Assembly: GCA_041395945.1 (NCBI GenBank)
Contig: JAWKZN010000001.1
Span: forward strand, 2,418,001 to 2,482,000
Reading direction: 5' to 3'
Origin: Pseudomonadales bacterium
GTDB lineage: Bacteria; Pseudomonadota; Gammaproteobacteria; Pseudomonadales; Azotimanducaceae
Length of the DNA stretch: 64,000 nucleotides
The stretch's first letter is position 1, and each line of letters opens with the position of its first letter. Shown piece by piece: positions 26,468 to 34,693 of this stretch. The translations under genes and the position numbers were made by a program. A model generated the notes under the pieces. That model saw only the letters and a list, made by a program, of their open reading frames with translations. It was not told where the DNA came from and ran no database searches.

Positions 26468-26700
26468 TTACTTCCCGTCCCCGGGTGTATCTCCATAGGC
26501 CGCCAGGCGCTGACGCAGACGCTCCGTGCCACGACGGATGTAGGATTTGACTGTGCCCAGTGGTAACCCGCTGAGCTCGGCGATTTCATCGTGAGTCATG
26601 CCTTCGTGATACGACAGGACGATACACAAACGGACCGGGCTGGACGGAGTCGCCAGCGCCCGGTCCAGATCCATTGCCACACCACTCGCATCTTCCGTCA
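26468..26700 (-). pseudogene. ECF sigma factor remnant (region 4 only)
   Basis: The frame contains a sigma70 region 4 (SYHEGMTHDEIAELSGLPLG, then TVKSYIRRGTERLRQRL) that binds the -35 element. Region 2, needed for core binding and -10 recognition, is absent. Upstream of about 26700 the frame runs inside the next gene, so a deletion has joined the two. It could be transcribed, but the product should not work as a sigma factor. Confidence 0.75.
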
Positions 26701-27009
26701 CCAGAGCAGCGGCATCAGTGCCTCCTCGGACAGCAGGCTGAGGAACCAGCCGAGCAGCGCAAGTCCCGGCGCACACGCCAGGGTGATCATTGCACCGATT
26801 TTCAACTCGCGGCCGATTTGCTTCCTTTCTCCGCCAAGTATTTTGTCGATTAACGCATGGTCGACCGGTTGACCGCTTTCCATCAGGCGGCGGAGTGTCT
26901 CGTGCTGCGCTTCCCGCTTGCGGATTCCATCCCAGAGGCCGGCTATCACGACAGCGGCAATGAAGAGCCAGAAGCCGAGAGCCGCCAGTCCTGCACCCAA
27001 ACCTTCCAT
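26698..27009 (-). CDS. Small membrane protein, probably 3'-truncated
   Basis: 103 residues with two hydrophobic segments (GLAALGFWLFIAAVVIAGLW and IGAMITLACAPGLALLGWFL) around a charged middle (ESGQPVDHALIDKILGGERK). Proteins of this type are commonly encoded just ahead of an ECF sigma factor and continue beyond the second membrane helix. Here the reading frame ends within the sigma remnant (MPLLW then stop), consistent with a deletion that removed both its tail and the sigma factor's front. Function unknown. Confidence 0.55.
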   Translation of the reverse strand: MEGLGAGLAALGFWLFIAAVVIAGLWDGIRKREAQHETLRRLMESGQPVDHALIDKILGGERKQIGRELKIGAMITLACAPGLALLGWFLSLLSEEALMPLLW

Positions 27010-27305
27010 TTCAATTCCTCACATTTCGGCTGGTCTTACCCTGAGTGATGCACCCCCGGGATCATCTGGATGCACCCTCCTGTTACCAGAGCACGCGACG
27101 TCCCGAAACCAGGACAGGCTTTTCCAGGGACAGCTCCTTGACGCCAGCCTGCGGTCTGCAAGATAACCGGCTGCGAAAATCCCGATCCAGGCGCCAGCAG
27201 GCCAGATACCGTTCAATCGCACGATTCGATGTTTCCAGGTGTACAGGCGCGTCCTTCCCGATGCCGCGGTGTTGAACGAATCATGCTCCCGAGGCAGTAA
27301 ACCCG

Positions 27306-28148
27306 TCAGCCGCTGAGTGCCGCCGCGTGATGACGCAGGTGATCTTCCATGAAGCTCTGAATAAACCAATAGCTGTGGTCGTAGCCTGGATGCCGACGCA
27401 GTAGCAATGACTGGCCGGCAGCGACACACGCAGCTTCGAATATCTCCGGGCGCAACTGCTCGGCCAGAAACTGATCCGAATCACCCTGATCAATCAGGAT
27501 GGTACCGGGGTGGGTACTGCGTTCGAGCAGGGCACAGGCATCGTGACTGGCCCATTCCGATCGCTCCTCACCGAGATAACGAGGCAGGGCCTTCAGGCCC
27601 CACGGCACCTGGCTCGGTGCGACGATGGGTGCGAACGCGGACACCGAGCGGAACTGTTGAGGATTGCGCAGTGCAATGGTCAAAGCTCCATGACCTCCCA
27701 TCGAGTGACCGAAAATGCCGCTGCGCGCCACGTCTATGGCAAAGTGTTCGGCAATCACTACCGGCAATTCATCGCGGATGTAGCTGTACATCCGGAAGTG
27801 CGCCGACCACGGTTGCTGCGTGGCATCTAGATAAAATCCCGCACCTTCGCCAAAGTCCCAGTCGTCGACAGCGCCGTCGATGCCGGTGTTACGCGGGCTG
27901 GTATCGGGCGTGACCAGCGCCAGGCCCAACTCGGCGGCAATGCGCTGCGCCCCGGCTTTGATCGCAAAGGTTTCCTCGCTGCAGGTCAGGCCGGCGAGGC
28001 AGTACAGTACCGGCACCGGTCCGTTGCTGGCCTGTGGCGGCAGATACACGCCAAAGCGCATCGGCAGGCCGCATGCAGTGGACTGATGCCGATAGAACCC
28101 CTGCATGCCGCCGTGGCAGCGCTGTTCACTGGCGTACTCCAGCGTCAT
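27306..28148 (-). CDS. fghA: S-formylglutathione hydrolase
   Basis: Serine esterase of 280 residues that hydrolyses S-formylglutathione to formate and glutathione in glutathione-dependent formaldehyde oxidation. The family signatures are all present: GLTCSEETFAIKAGAQRIA, PDTSPR, the nucleophile GHSMGGHGA, DQGDSDQFL (Asp) and HPGYDHSYWF (His). Its ATG overlaps the stop of an alcohol-dehydrogenase remnant by ATGA, the normal operon joint in formaldehyde-oxidation loci. The dehydrogenase is now truncated, so the pathway here is incomplete unless another copy exists. Confidence 0.93.
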   Translation of the reverse strand: MTLEYASEQRCHGGMQGFYRHQSTACGLPMRFGVYLPPQASNGPVPVLYCLAGLTCSEETFAIKAGAQRIAAELGLALVTPDTSPRNTGIDGAVDDWDFGEGAGFYLDATQQPWSAHFRMYSYIRDELPVVIAEHFAIDVARSGIFGHSMGGHGALTIALRNPQQFRSVSAFAPIVAPSQVPWGLKALPRYLGEERSEWASHDACALLERSTHPGTILIDQGDSDQFLAEQLRPEIFEAACVAAGQSLLLRRHPGYDHSYWFIQSFMEDHLRHHAAALSG

Positions 28149-28298
28149 CCGTAACCCACCCGGGCGCGGATTGATTCCCTGCTTTGCATCAGCTCGAATC
28201 CATCGTTGATGTCTGCCAGCGGTATCGCACGAATGATCAGATCCGCGCTGTTTAGCCCGCCTTTCATGGTTCCGTACGCAGCGAACAGTCCCGCATTC
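28145..28298 (-). pseudogene. 3' remnant of a zinc-type alcohol dehydrogenase gene (frmA position)
   Basis: About 50 codons remain, ending in LADINDGFELMQSRESIRAR and GYG. This matches the end of class III or related medium-chain dehydrogenases, in which a segment such as LEDINxGFDLMHxGxSIR is usual. The stop overlaps the fghA start as ATGA. The rest of the gene is missing; the break near 28300 abuts the 3' end of the small repeat-protein gene. Confidence 0.65.
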
Positions 28299-28309
28299 TT
28301 TCAGCCGAT

Positions 28310-28708
28310 CTATCTTCCGGCTAATGCAGTCAACGCGGCTCTGGCATCGGCCCCCGGCATATGATTAATGCCCGCGACAATACCGGCCAGCTCCCGCAAA
28401 TCTGCTGGTTCGTTCTCATCTGCTGCAATCGGCAGGAGCCTTGTCCTGTCGGCGTCGCTGACCTTGTGACTGATCCCGGCGATCGCACTGGCTACGGTCT
28501 TCACCGAAGCACTGCCCTCGTCTTGAGCAATTGCCGCGAGTACTGCTTTGTCAGCATCACTCGGGAAGTGGGCCAGTGACAGAACAATAGCCGCCATGGT
28601 GGTCACGCCGTCATCTGCGTAGACACGTGGTGCGTGAAGCGTACCGATCAGCCAGAGCATGGTAAGCACAGCGGCGGAAACAGTGGTGGATGCGGAAAAA
28701 AGTCTCAT
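28310..28708 (-). CDS. Small exported repeat protein, copy 1
   Basis: 132 residues: a signal peptide (MRLFSASTTVSAAVLTMLWL, cleavage near VYA-DD) followed by about 100 residues built of three imperfect repeats of about 35 residues. Each repeat has a helix, a His (LAHFPSDADK, ISHKVSDADR, INHMPGADAR), then a second helix, a HEAT-like helical pattern. No Cys and no known domain. The ATG follows GGAGGG. A paralog about 80% identical in DNA lies at 34.2 kb in the same orientation. Probably periplasmic; function unknown. Confidence 0.75.
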   Translation of the reverse strand: MRLFSASTTVSAAVLTMLWLIGTLHAPRVYADDGVTTMAAIVLSLAHFPSDADKAVLAAIAQDEGSASVKTVASAIAGISHKVSDADRTRLLPIAADENEPADLRELAGIVAGINHMPGADARAALTALAGR

Positions 28709-28966
28709 GTGTCTACCCTCCTCTATAAGCAAACGACTGGGTTGTCGATACTACTCTTTAAGATGTCTGGAAGTAATTGGTCTGCCCCGGGTTTCCCGGA
28801 TACCGGGTCGAAAGCCTGCTGCCTGTTTTTCGAGCACCGCAGGGCTGGTATCACCCGATGTCGAGTAGCCCGGATATCAGTGGACTGTCAGCACTGGTGA
28901 GGGAGGTCTTCGACTTTGAATTCATAGCTGTTAAAGCGCTGCTTTCGGAGTGTTCAGGTGAAGGAT
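28709..28966. other. Intergenic stretch before the repeated segment
   Basis: About 258 bases between the repeat-protein start and the duplicated cytochrome-porin fragment. I see the promoter side of the small gene and no open frame with recognisable similarity. Confidence 0.4.
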
Positions 28967-29303
28967 GTGGAATCGCGGGTCGGATTTCCTGGATCCCGGC
29001 ACAGACTACGACTGGACCGGTGGCTTCGCCGGTGTGGACTATGTACACAGCGATAAATGGGTATTTTCCGCGCTGCTCAACTACGTCGATGCCGGTGATC
29101 TGAAGGACACCGACACTGTCTTCGAAGGCATAGACATGCGCACCCTCTCTTTCGCAGCCAGCTACTACTTCATGCGCAATGTGAAGGGAACGATCGAAGT
29201 GAACGTGGATATGCTCAGCGAAGAGAATCAATCGGGTAGCTATTTCACCGGCCATCTGGATCAGGAGCACTACATCCTCTTCGGAATCGACGCGGCTTTC
29301 TGA
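28967..29303 (+). pseudogene. Duplicated 3' fragment of the Cyc2-like cytochrome-porin gene
   Basis: The C-terminal 112 codons of the cytochrome-porin (from RxSDFLDPGTDYDWTGGFAG to the terminal AAF) are repeated here in frame, with only one base change in the coding part. The signal peptide, heme site and the first two thirds of the barrel are missing, and no ribosome-binding site precedes it. The near identity points to a recent duplication. Confidence 0.9.
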
Positions 29304-29326
29304 TGTTTGTCCGTCTCGATCTGTCA
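28967..29326 (+). repeat. Direct repeat, copy 2
   Basis: Counterpart of 15841-16200 in the same orientation with two mismatches in 360 bases. Similarity stops abruptly on both sides. No flanking inverted repeats or target duplications that would mark an insertion sequence are evident. Confidence 0.95.
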
Positions 29327-29462
29327 CGCCCGGACTCACAGCCCCGAAGCGGGTAAACCCGTCAGCGGAATAGCGCAGCGAGTCTACGCCACCGCGTGTC
29401 GACAGCCGGATGACAGCTGGCAGATACTCAAAGTGCGTTCAGGTTCGGGTGACCTGTCCCAC

Positions 29463-31325
29463 TCACTGAACTGTGACGCGTTCCACTGAGGTCTGATCGA
29501 AGGCTTCGATCTCAGGCAATTCGTCCGCGGTGAGTGTTTCCCTGTGCAACAGCAGCCCGGCGGTCTCGTCGAGCTGCTGACGGTGGGATCTCAGGATGTT
29601 CAGCGCCCTGGTGAATGCCTGATCGACCAGTGCACGTACGGCTTCATCGATCTGCGAGGCAGTCTGTTCACTGTAGCTGCGCGTGGTGTTGCCATACCCT
29701 TGCGGCAGCGGCGCAAACGGCTGGGGCTGGGACTCGTAAGCGACCTGACCGAGTTTCGTGTCCATGCCGTAATGGGTGACCATGGAGCGGGCGATGGCGG
29801 TTGCCTGATTGAGATCATCCGCAGCACCGGTTGAAAGCTGCTCAAACACCAGCACCTCGGCCGCCCGTCCGCCCATCAACACGGACATCTTGTCCAGCAG
29901 CTCCTGCCGGGTCATCAGATAACGATCTTCGGTTGGCCGCTGGATGTTGTAGCCGAGCGCGCCGATTCCTCGCGGAATGATCGAGATCTTGTGCACCGTC
30001 TCAACCCCTGGCAGGGCCAGGCGTACCAGAGCGTGGCCGGTCTCATGGTATGCGACAATCCTGCGCTCATCGGGATTCAGCAGCCGGTTCTTCTTCTCGA
30101 GGCCGGCAACAATCCGCTCGATGGCCCGGGTGAAGTCTTCTATGGTGACGTTTTCGGCTCGGCGGCGGGTGGCGAGGATGGCCGCTTCATTGACGAGATT
30201 TGCCAGATCGGCGCCGGTGAACCCCGGGGTGAGCGCTGCGATTTCGTCGAGATCGATCCCGGGAGCCAGGGTAATTTTCCGGATGTGCACTTTCAGGATA
30301 TCGACACGGCCTTGCTTGTCGGGTCGATCGACCAGCACCTGACGGTCGAAGCGTCCGGCGCGAAGCAGGGCGGGATCAAGAATTTCCGGACGATTGGTCG
30401 CCGCCAGCAGGACGATGCCCTGGCGCGGGTCGAATCCGTCCAGTTCGCTGAGCAACTGGTTCAGTGTCTGTTCCTTCTCATCGTGACCACCCAGCATGGG
30501 GCCGGCACCGCGAGCTCTGCCCAGAGCATCCAGTTCATCGATGAAAATAATGCACGGCGCACTGCGCCGGGCCTGCTCGAACAGATCCCGCACACGCGCG
30601 GCCCCTACCCCAACGAACATCTCGACGAACTCGGATCCGTTGATCGAATAGAAGGGCACCCCGGCTTCTCCGGCCACCGCGCGAGCCAGCAGTGTCTTTC
30701 CTGTGCCTGGCGGACCCACCAGCAGTATGCCTTTCGGCACGTGGGCACCGAGCCGACCATAGCCTGCAGGCTCACGCAGAAACGCAACGACCTCTTCCAG
30801 CTCCGACCTGGCCTCATCGACACCGGCAACATCTGCGAAGGTCACTTTAATGTCCGTTTCGACATAGACCTTGGCCTTGCTTTTACCGATCGACATCAGG
30901 TTTCCGCCCAGGCCCTGGCGGTCGGACATGCGGCGGATGAAGTAAAACCAGATGCCCATGAAAATCAGTGCGGGCAGCACCCAGGAAAGCACTGCTGCGA
31001 TCCATGGATTTTCGATCACGCCGGAAAATTCGACATCCTGAGCAGCCAGATCCTGCGCCAGATCCGGTTCGATTCGCACAGCCTCAATGTACTCGTGACC
31101 GTCGTCGTCTGTTTGCCTGAGCTTGCCGCGAACGTGAGTGCTCGAAACGCTCACCGACTGAAGCTTGCCGCCGTTCAACTGCTGCTGAAATTCGCTGTAG
31201 GGAACTGTTGCGACTTTACGGGACTCCTGCCAGCCGGAAATGATGAGCTGTGCGAACAGCAGGGCCATCACCAGATACCAGATGTTGATGTGTATCCGCT
31301 TATCCTGCGGAGATCTGCCCGGCAT
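29463..31325 (-). CDS. ftsH: ATP-dependent zinc metalloprotease FtsH
   Basis: Membrane-anchored AAA+ protease of 620 residues that degrades misfolded membrane proteins and short-lived regulators. Two membrane helices (NIWYLVMALLFAQLIISG and WVLPALIFMGIWFYFI) bracket a periplasmic segment. The AAA+ part has Walker A GPPGTGKT, Walker B IIFIDELDALG and ATNRPEILDPALLRAGRFDR. The protease part has the zinc motif HETGH and the third-ligand region GAADDLNQATAIA. The ATG at 31325 follows AGGGGAGAC; in-frame codons further upstream lack support. It is divergent from a Lon-like protease gene. It may be a second, accessory FtsH; no rrmJ or folP neighbours are present. Confidence 0.93.
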   Translation of the reverse strand: MPGRSPQDKRIHINIWYLVMALLFAQLIISGWQESRKVATVPYSEFQQQLNGGKLQSVSVSSTHVRGKLRQTDDDGHEYIEAVRIEPDLAQDLAAQDVEFSGVIENPWIAAVLSWVLPALIFMGIWFYFIRRMSDRQGLGGNLMSIGKSKAKVYVETDIKVTFADVAGVDEARSELEEVVAFLREPAGYGRLGAHVPKGILLVGPPGTGKTLLARAVAGEAGVPFYSINGSEFVEMFVGVGAARVRDLFEQARRSAPCIIFIDELDALGRARGAGPMLGGHDEKEQTLNQLLSELDGFDPRQGIVLLAATNRPEILDPALLRAGRFDRQVLVDRPDKQGRVDILKVHIRKITLAPGIDLDEIAALTPGFTGADLANLVNEAAILATRRRAENVTIEDFTRAIERIVAGLEKKNRLLNPDERRIVAYHETGHALVRLALPGVETVHKISIIPRGIGALGYNIQRPTEDRYLMTRQELLDKMSVLMGGRAAEVLVFEQLSTGAADDLNQATAIARSMVTHYGMDTKLGQVAYESQPQPFAPLPQGYGNTTRSYSEQTASQIDEAVRALVDQAFTRALNILRSHRQQLDETAGLLLHRETLTADELPEIEAFDQTSVERVTVQ

Positions 31326-31666
31326 ATACTGTCTCCCCTGCTTCATTCGAACCGTGATTTCTCGGCGACGAGATATAGACCATTGATCAGTCTGATCATT
31401 GCACGATTTTCGAACGCTGTCGGCGGTCCTGATTCCTGAACGTCTCATGATTCCTGGGAGAGGCGAGCAGAGATCTTGGGCGGTTTGCCGGAATTGATGA
31501 AATCGTTTAAAAGCGATTTAGCTGATCTGATTCATCAATCAGCTCGGTTCGCCCGGAAAGCGTCGTATCATTGCCTGAAATAGCGCATTCCCACGCTGTT
31601 CGACACCGACAATGACAAATCAATGCTGCGTTCTCACGCGGTAATCGCAGGGAGAGAAATTCTGCA
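31326..31666. other. Divergent ftsH/lon-like intergenic region
   Basis: 341 bases holding the promoters of both protease genes. The ribosome-binding site for the plus-strand gene is GGGAGAGA just before 31667. Two inverted repeats lie near the middle and are listed separately. I could not place a convincing heat-shock (sigma32) promoter. Confidence 0.5.
31500..31544. promoter_or_regulatory. Two adjacent inverted repeats, possible operators
   Basis: AAATCG-N8-CGATTT (31500-31519) is followed directly by AGCTGAT-N11-ATCAGCT (31520-31544). Both are perfect in their arms. They are about 125-165 bases upstream of the Lon-like gene and 175-220 bases from the ftsH start, so a shared regulator is possible. 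No T-run follows, so they are not terminators. Confidence 0.45.
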
Positions 31667-34063
31667 ATGAAAGAAGAATCGCAGCCCATCGCAGCCGACG
31701 CTCTGCAGATCCCGATATCCGAGCTTCGCTGGCAGTGTGTGGAAGACTGGCTGACCTTTACCACCACGGCGGAACTCGAGCCGGTTCAAGGCGTCGTGGG
31801 GCAGGACGATGCGATTGAAGCATTGAGTTTCGGCCTGGAGATCGATGCACCGGGGCAGAATGTATTCGTCCGTGGACTGACCGGCACCGGCCGGACGACG
31901 ACTCTGGAGCATCTGCTGACCGACATCAGGCCGCCCTGCCCGGTTACCGAAGATCGCTGCTACGTGCACAACTTTGAGCAACCGGACAGACCCAGGCTGC
32001 TCACGGTGCCCCGCGGTAAAGGCACACTACTCGCAAGGCGGCTGGAAAAATTCGTTGAATTCGTCAAGGCACAGCTTGCACCTGCACTGGGTTCGGACAC
32101 CGTCAGAGCACGGCGAGGCGAACTGGATGACGCGACGCAAAAATCCATCGTCGAGCTGGGTAAACCGTTCGAAGAAGAGCTGCGTGCCAATGATCTGGCG
32201 CTCGTGCCTGTACAGATCGGACAGATCGTGCAGCCGACGATCGTGCCGCTGGTAAACGGCGAGCCGGTTCCGATGGACAGGTTCGAAGAACTGCTTGCAC
32301 AGGGCACTGTCGATGCACAGCAGGCGGAAGCTGTACATAAGAAGATATCCGAATTCGCGCGGCGTTTCGACGATCTGAGCCAGAAAATCCGCGACGTACA
32401 GCAGCACCACAGCGATGCGCTCAGATCACTCTATGAAGCCGAAGCGCGTCGGGCTCTCAGGTATCACGTCGATCTGATTGAAGCTGATTTTCCGGAAGAG
32501 GCGGTGCAGACATTTCTGCGCAATGTCGTGGATGATCTTGTCACTCATCGATTGCAGATGCTCGGCGAAGATCTGGAATTCACCCGCAACTATCTGGTGA
32601 ATCCGATTCTGGCGCGGCCTGCGGATGCTGCCTGTCCGGTGATCCGCGAACGCTCCCCGACACTGCAGAATCTGCTCGGCAATATCGATCGTGAGTTGTC
32701 GGCGACCGGCTCGTTTCGGTCGGACCATCTTATGATCCATGCTGGCGCCCTGCTGCGAGCTGATGGCGGCTATCTGGTGCTGGAAGCTCTGGAAGTCCTG
32801 AACGAGCCCGGTTCCTGGAAATTTCTGATGCGCGCGCTGAAGACGGGAGAGCTGGAGATCGCACCATCTGATCTCAGCGACTTCTGGTCCGGACCTCTGG
32901 TAAAGCCGGAAGCCATTCCATTGCGGGTCAAGGTCATTCTGATTGGCAACTCGGGCCTCTATCAGCTGCTTGATCAGAACGATCCTGATTTCTCGTATCT
33001 GTTCAAGGTGCTGGCCGATTTCGAGACCACCATTCCGCGGGACCAGACAGGTGTCCACTACTACGGCGGCGTGCTGGCCAGGCTGGCGCAGGAAGAAAAC
33101 CTGCTGTCCTTTGACCGCCCGGGGGTCATGGCGATGACCGAACACGGCGCCCGCATTGCCGGTCAGAAAAACCGGCTCACCACCCGGTTTGGTCGCCTGG
33201 CTGACATCGCGCGTGAGGCGAACTACGTCGCCGTGAAGGAAGGTGCAAGCCTGGTGAGCCGTTCTCACGTCTACCAGGCAATTGCGCGCGGGCGGCGTCG
33301 GGCGGATCTGCCAGCGCGCCGCTACCGCAAGCTCATCACCGAAGGCACGATCCGGATCCAGACACAGGGGGAACAGGTCGCTCAGATCAACGGCCTCGCC
33401 GTGATTCAGGCCGGGCCGCTGACTTATGGCTTTCCTACCCGGATCACCGCGAGCATCGGGCCTGGCACCGCCGGCGCTGTGGACATCGAGCGTGAAGCCG
33501 AGCTTTCCGGATCCATTCACACCAAGGGCTTCTATATCCTCGGAGGGCTGCTGCGAAACCTGCTGAAAACGGACCATCCACTGGCATTTTCTGCGTCGAT
33601 CGCCTTCGAACAGAGCTATGGCGGTATAGACGGTGATTCCGCCTCTGGTGCGGAGATGGTGTGTCTGCTCAGTGCACTGACCAATGTACCGCTGCGCCAG
33701 GATCTCGCCATGACAGGCGCGATCGATCAGATGGGCCACATACAGCCGATCGGTGCCGTCTCCGAAAAAGTGGAAGGGTTTTACGAGGTGTGCAGGGAGG
33801 TCGGGCTCACTGGCACCCAGGGGGTGGTGATTCCCCGCACCAATGCAGGCGATCTGATGCTGAATCCGGAACTGCTCGAAGTCTGCGCGGCGGGAAAATT
33901 TCACGTTTACGCAGTAGATACCCTGCAGCAGGCACTGCAGCTCTTCACGGGCTGGACACCGGGAATCTTCGATGAAAACGAGCAGTATCCTGCAGGTACG
34001 TTCCTGAGTTTGGCGCGCAGCCGGGCACGCGCCTACTGGGAGATGGTCGCTCGCGAACGTTGA
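31667..34063 (+). CDS. Lon-like ATP-dependent protease (LonC/YcbZ-type)
   Basis: 798 residues. The N-terminal AAA-like part has a degenerate Walker A, GLTGTGRTT (Arg for Lys), then a long helical insert (about 170-270), and a Walker-B-like stretch DGGYLVLEALEVL. The C-terminal S16 Lon proteolytic domain carries the Ser in GGIDGDSASGAEM and the Lys in AVSEKVEGFYE, the Lon dyad. The architecture matches YcbZ/LonC-like proteins rather than LonA, since the LonA N-domain is missing. The P-loop change suggests reduced ATP hydrolysis, as reported for some members of this group. Divergent from ftsH. Confidence 0.88.
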   Translation: MKEESQPIAADALQIPISELRWQCVEDWLTFTTTAELEPVQGVVGQDDAIEALSFGLEIDAPGQNVFVRGLTGTGRTTTLEHLLTDIRPPCPVTEDRCYVHNFEQPDRPRLLTVPRGKGTLLARRLEKFVEFVKAQLAPALGSDTVRARRGELDDATQKSIVELGKPFEEELRANDLALVPVQIGQIVQPTIVPLVNGEPVPMDRFEELLAQGTVDAQQAEAVHKKISEFARRFDDLSQKIRDVQQHHSDALRSLYEAEARRALRYHVDLIEADFPEEAVQTFLRNVVDDLVTHRLQMLGEDLEFTRNYLVNPILARPADAACPVIRERSPTLQNLLGNIDRELSATGSFRSDHLMIHAGALLRADGGYLVLEALEVLNEPGSWKFLMRALKTGELEIAPSDLSDFWSGPLVKPEAIPLRVKVILIGNSGLYQLLDQNDPDFSYLFKVLADFETTIPRDQTGVHYYGGVLARLAQEENLLSFDRPGVMAMTEHGARIAGQKNRLTTRFGRLADIAREANYVAVKEGASLVSRSHVYQAIARGRRRADLPARRYRKLITEGTIRIQTQGEQVAQINGLAVIQAGPLTYGFPTRITASIGPGTAGAVDIEREAELSGSIHTKGFYILGGLLRNLLKTDHPLAFSASIAFEQSYGGIDGDSASGAEMVCLLSALTNVPLRQDLAMTGAIDQMGHIQPIGAVSEKVEGFYEVCREVGLTGTQGVVIPRTNAGDLMLNPELLEVCAAGKFHVYAVDTLQQALQLFTGWTPGIFDENEQYPAGTFLSLARSRARAYWEMVARER

Positions 34064-34224
34064 GGGTCAGTACGCTGCCAACAACCCGGCACCACGCTTG
34101 CGCTGCCACCGCCGCGCTGTTCGCTCGCGCACTGCCGCATCATCAGCAGACCAGGCTGCAGATCGATTCATATCGTATCGTTGCGCCTCATGTTGAACCG
34201 TGAGGCCGTGTTCTTCGCGCGGTT

Positions 34225-34620
34225 CTACTTTCCGGTCAATGCGGTCAATGCTGCTTTGGCGTCGTCCCCCGGCATGTGATTGATGCCAGCAACAATGCCC
34301 GCCAGCTCCCGCAGATCCGCCGGCTCGTTGTCATCTCCTGCGATCGCCAGGAGCTTCGCCTTGTCCGAGTCGCTGACCTTATGACTGATCCCGGCAATCG
34401 CGCTGGCCACGGCCTTCACCGACGCACTGCCGGTGCCGGCTTTTATAGTCGCCAGCGCTTCTTTGTCAGCATCACTCGGGAAGTGAGCCAGGGACAGAAC
34501 AATAGCCGCCATGGTGGCCACGTCGTCATCAGCGTGGGCACGTGGAGCGTGAACCGCAGCGATCAGGCAGAGGATAGTAAGTACAGAAGCGACAACAGTG
34601 GTGCAGGGTTGACGCCTGCC
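34225..34620 (-). pseudogene. Small exported repeat protein, copy 2, with no start codon at the signal peptide
   Basis: Codons 34521-34225 encode the same three-repeat domain as the gene at 28.3 kb (LAHFPSDADK, ISHKVSDSDK, INHMPGDDAK). The frame is open further upstream and encodes a matching signal peptide (TTVVASVLTILCLIAAVHAP, then RAHADDD). However, the bases that give the ATG in copy 1 (ATG AGA CTT TTT) are deleted here, and no ATG, GTG or TTG lies between the upstream stop and the signal. Translation from the ATG at 34521 would give a 98-residue cytoplasmic form. It may be a recent pseudogene or use a rare start such as CTG. Confidence 0.65.
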
Positions 34621-34693
34621 TCTGTGAAGTTCCAGAGTGAGGGCCTGTGAGCAATACTTCCCGACAACCCGAATTCACTGACAGGAGTTACAG

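Noticed and set aside
29991..31439. 482-codon plus-strand open frame over ftsH
   Set aside because: It is antisense to a conserved ftsH with intact motifs. No recognisable protein.
32426..33904. 492-codon minus-strand open frame over the Lon-like gene
   Set aside because: It is shadow coding from the GC-rich Lon-like gene, which carries the Ser-Lys dyad. No start signal or domain supports the minus strand.
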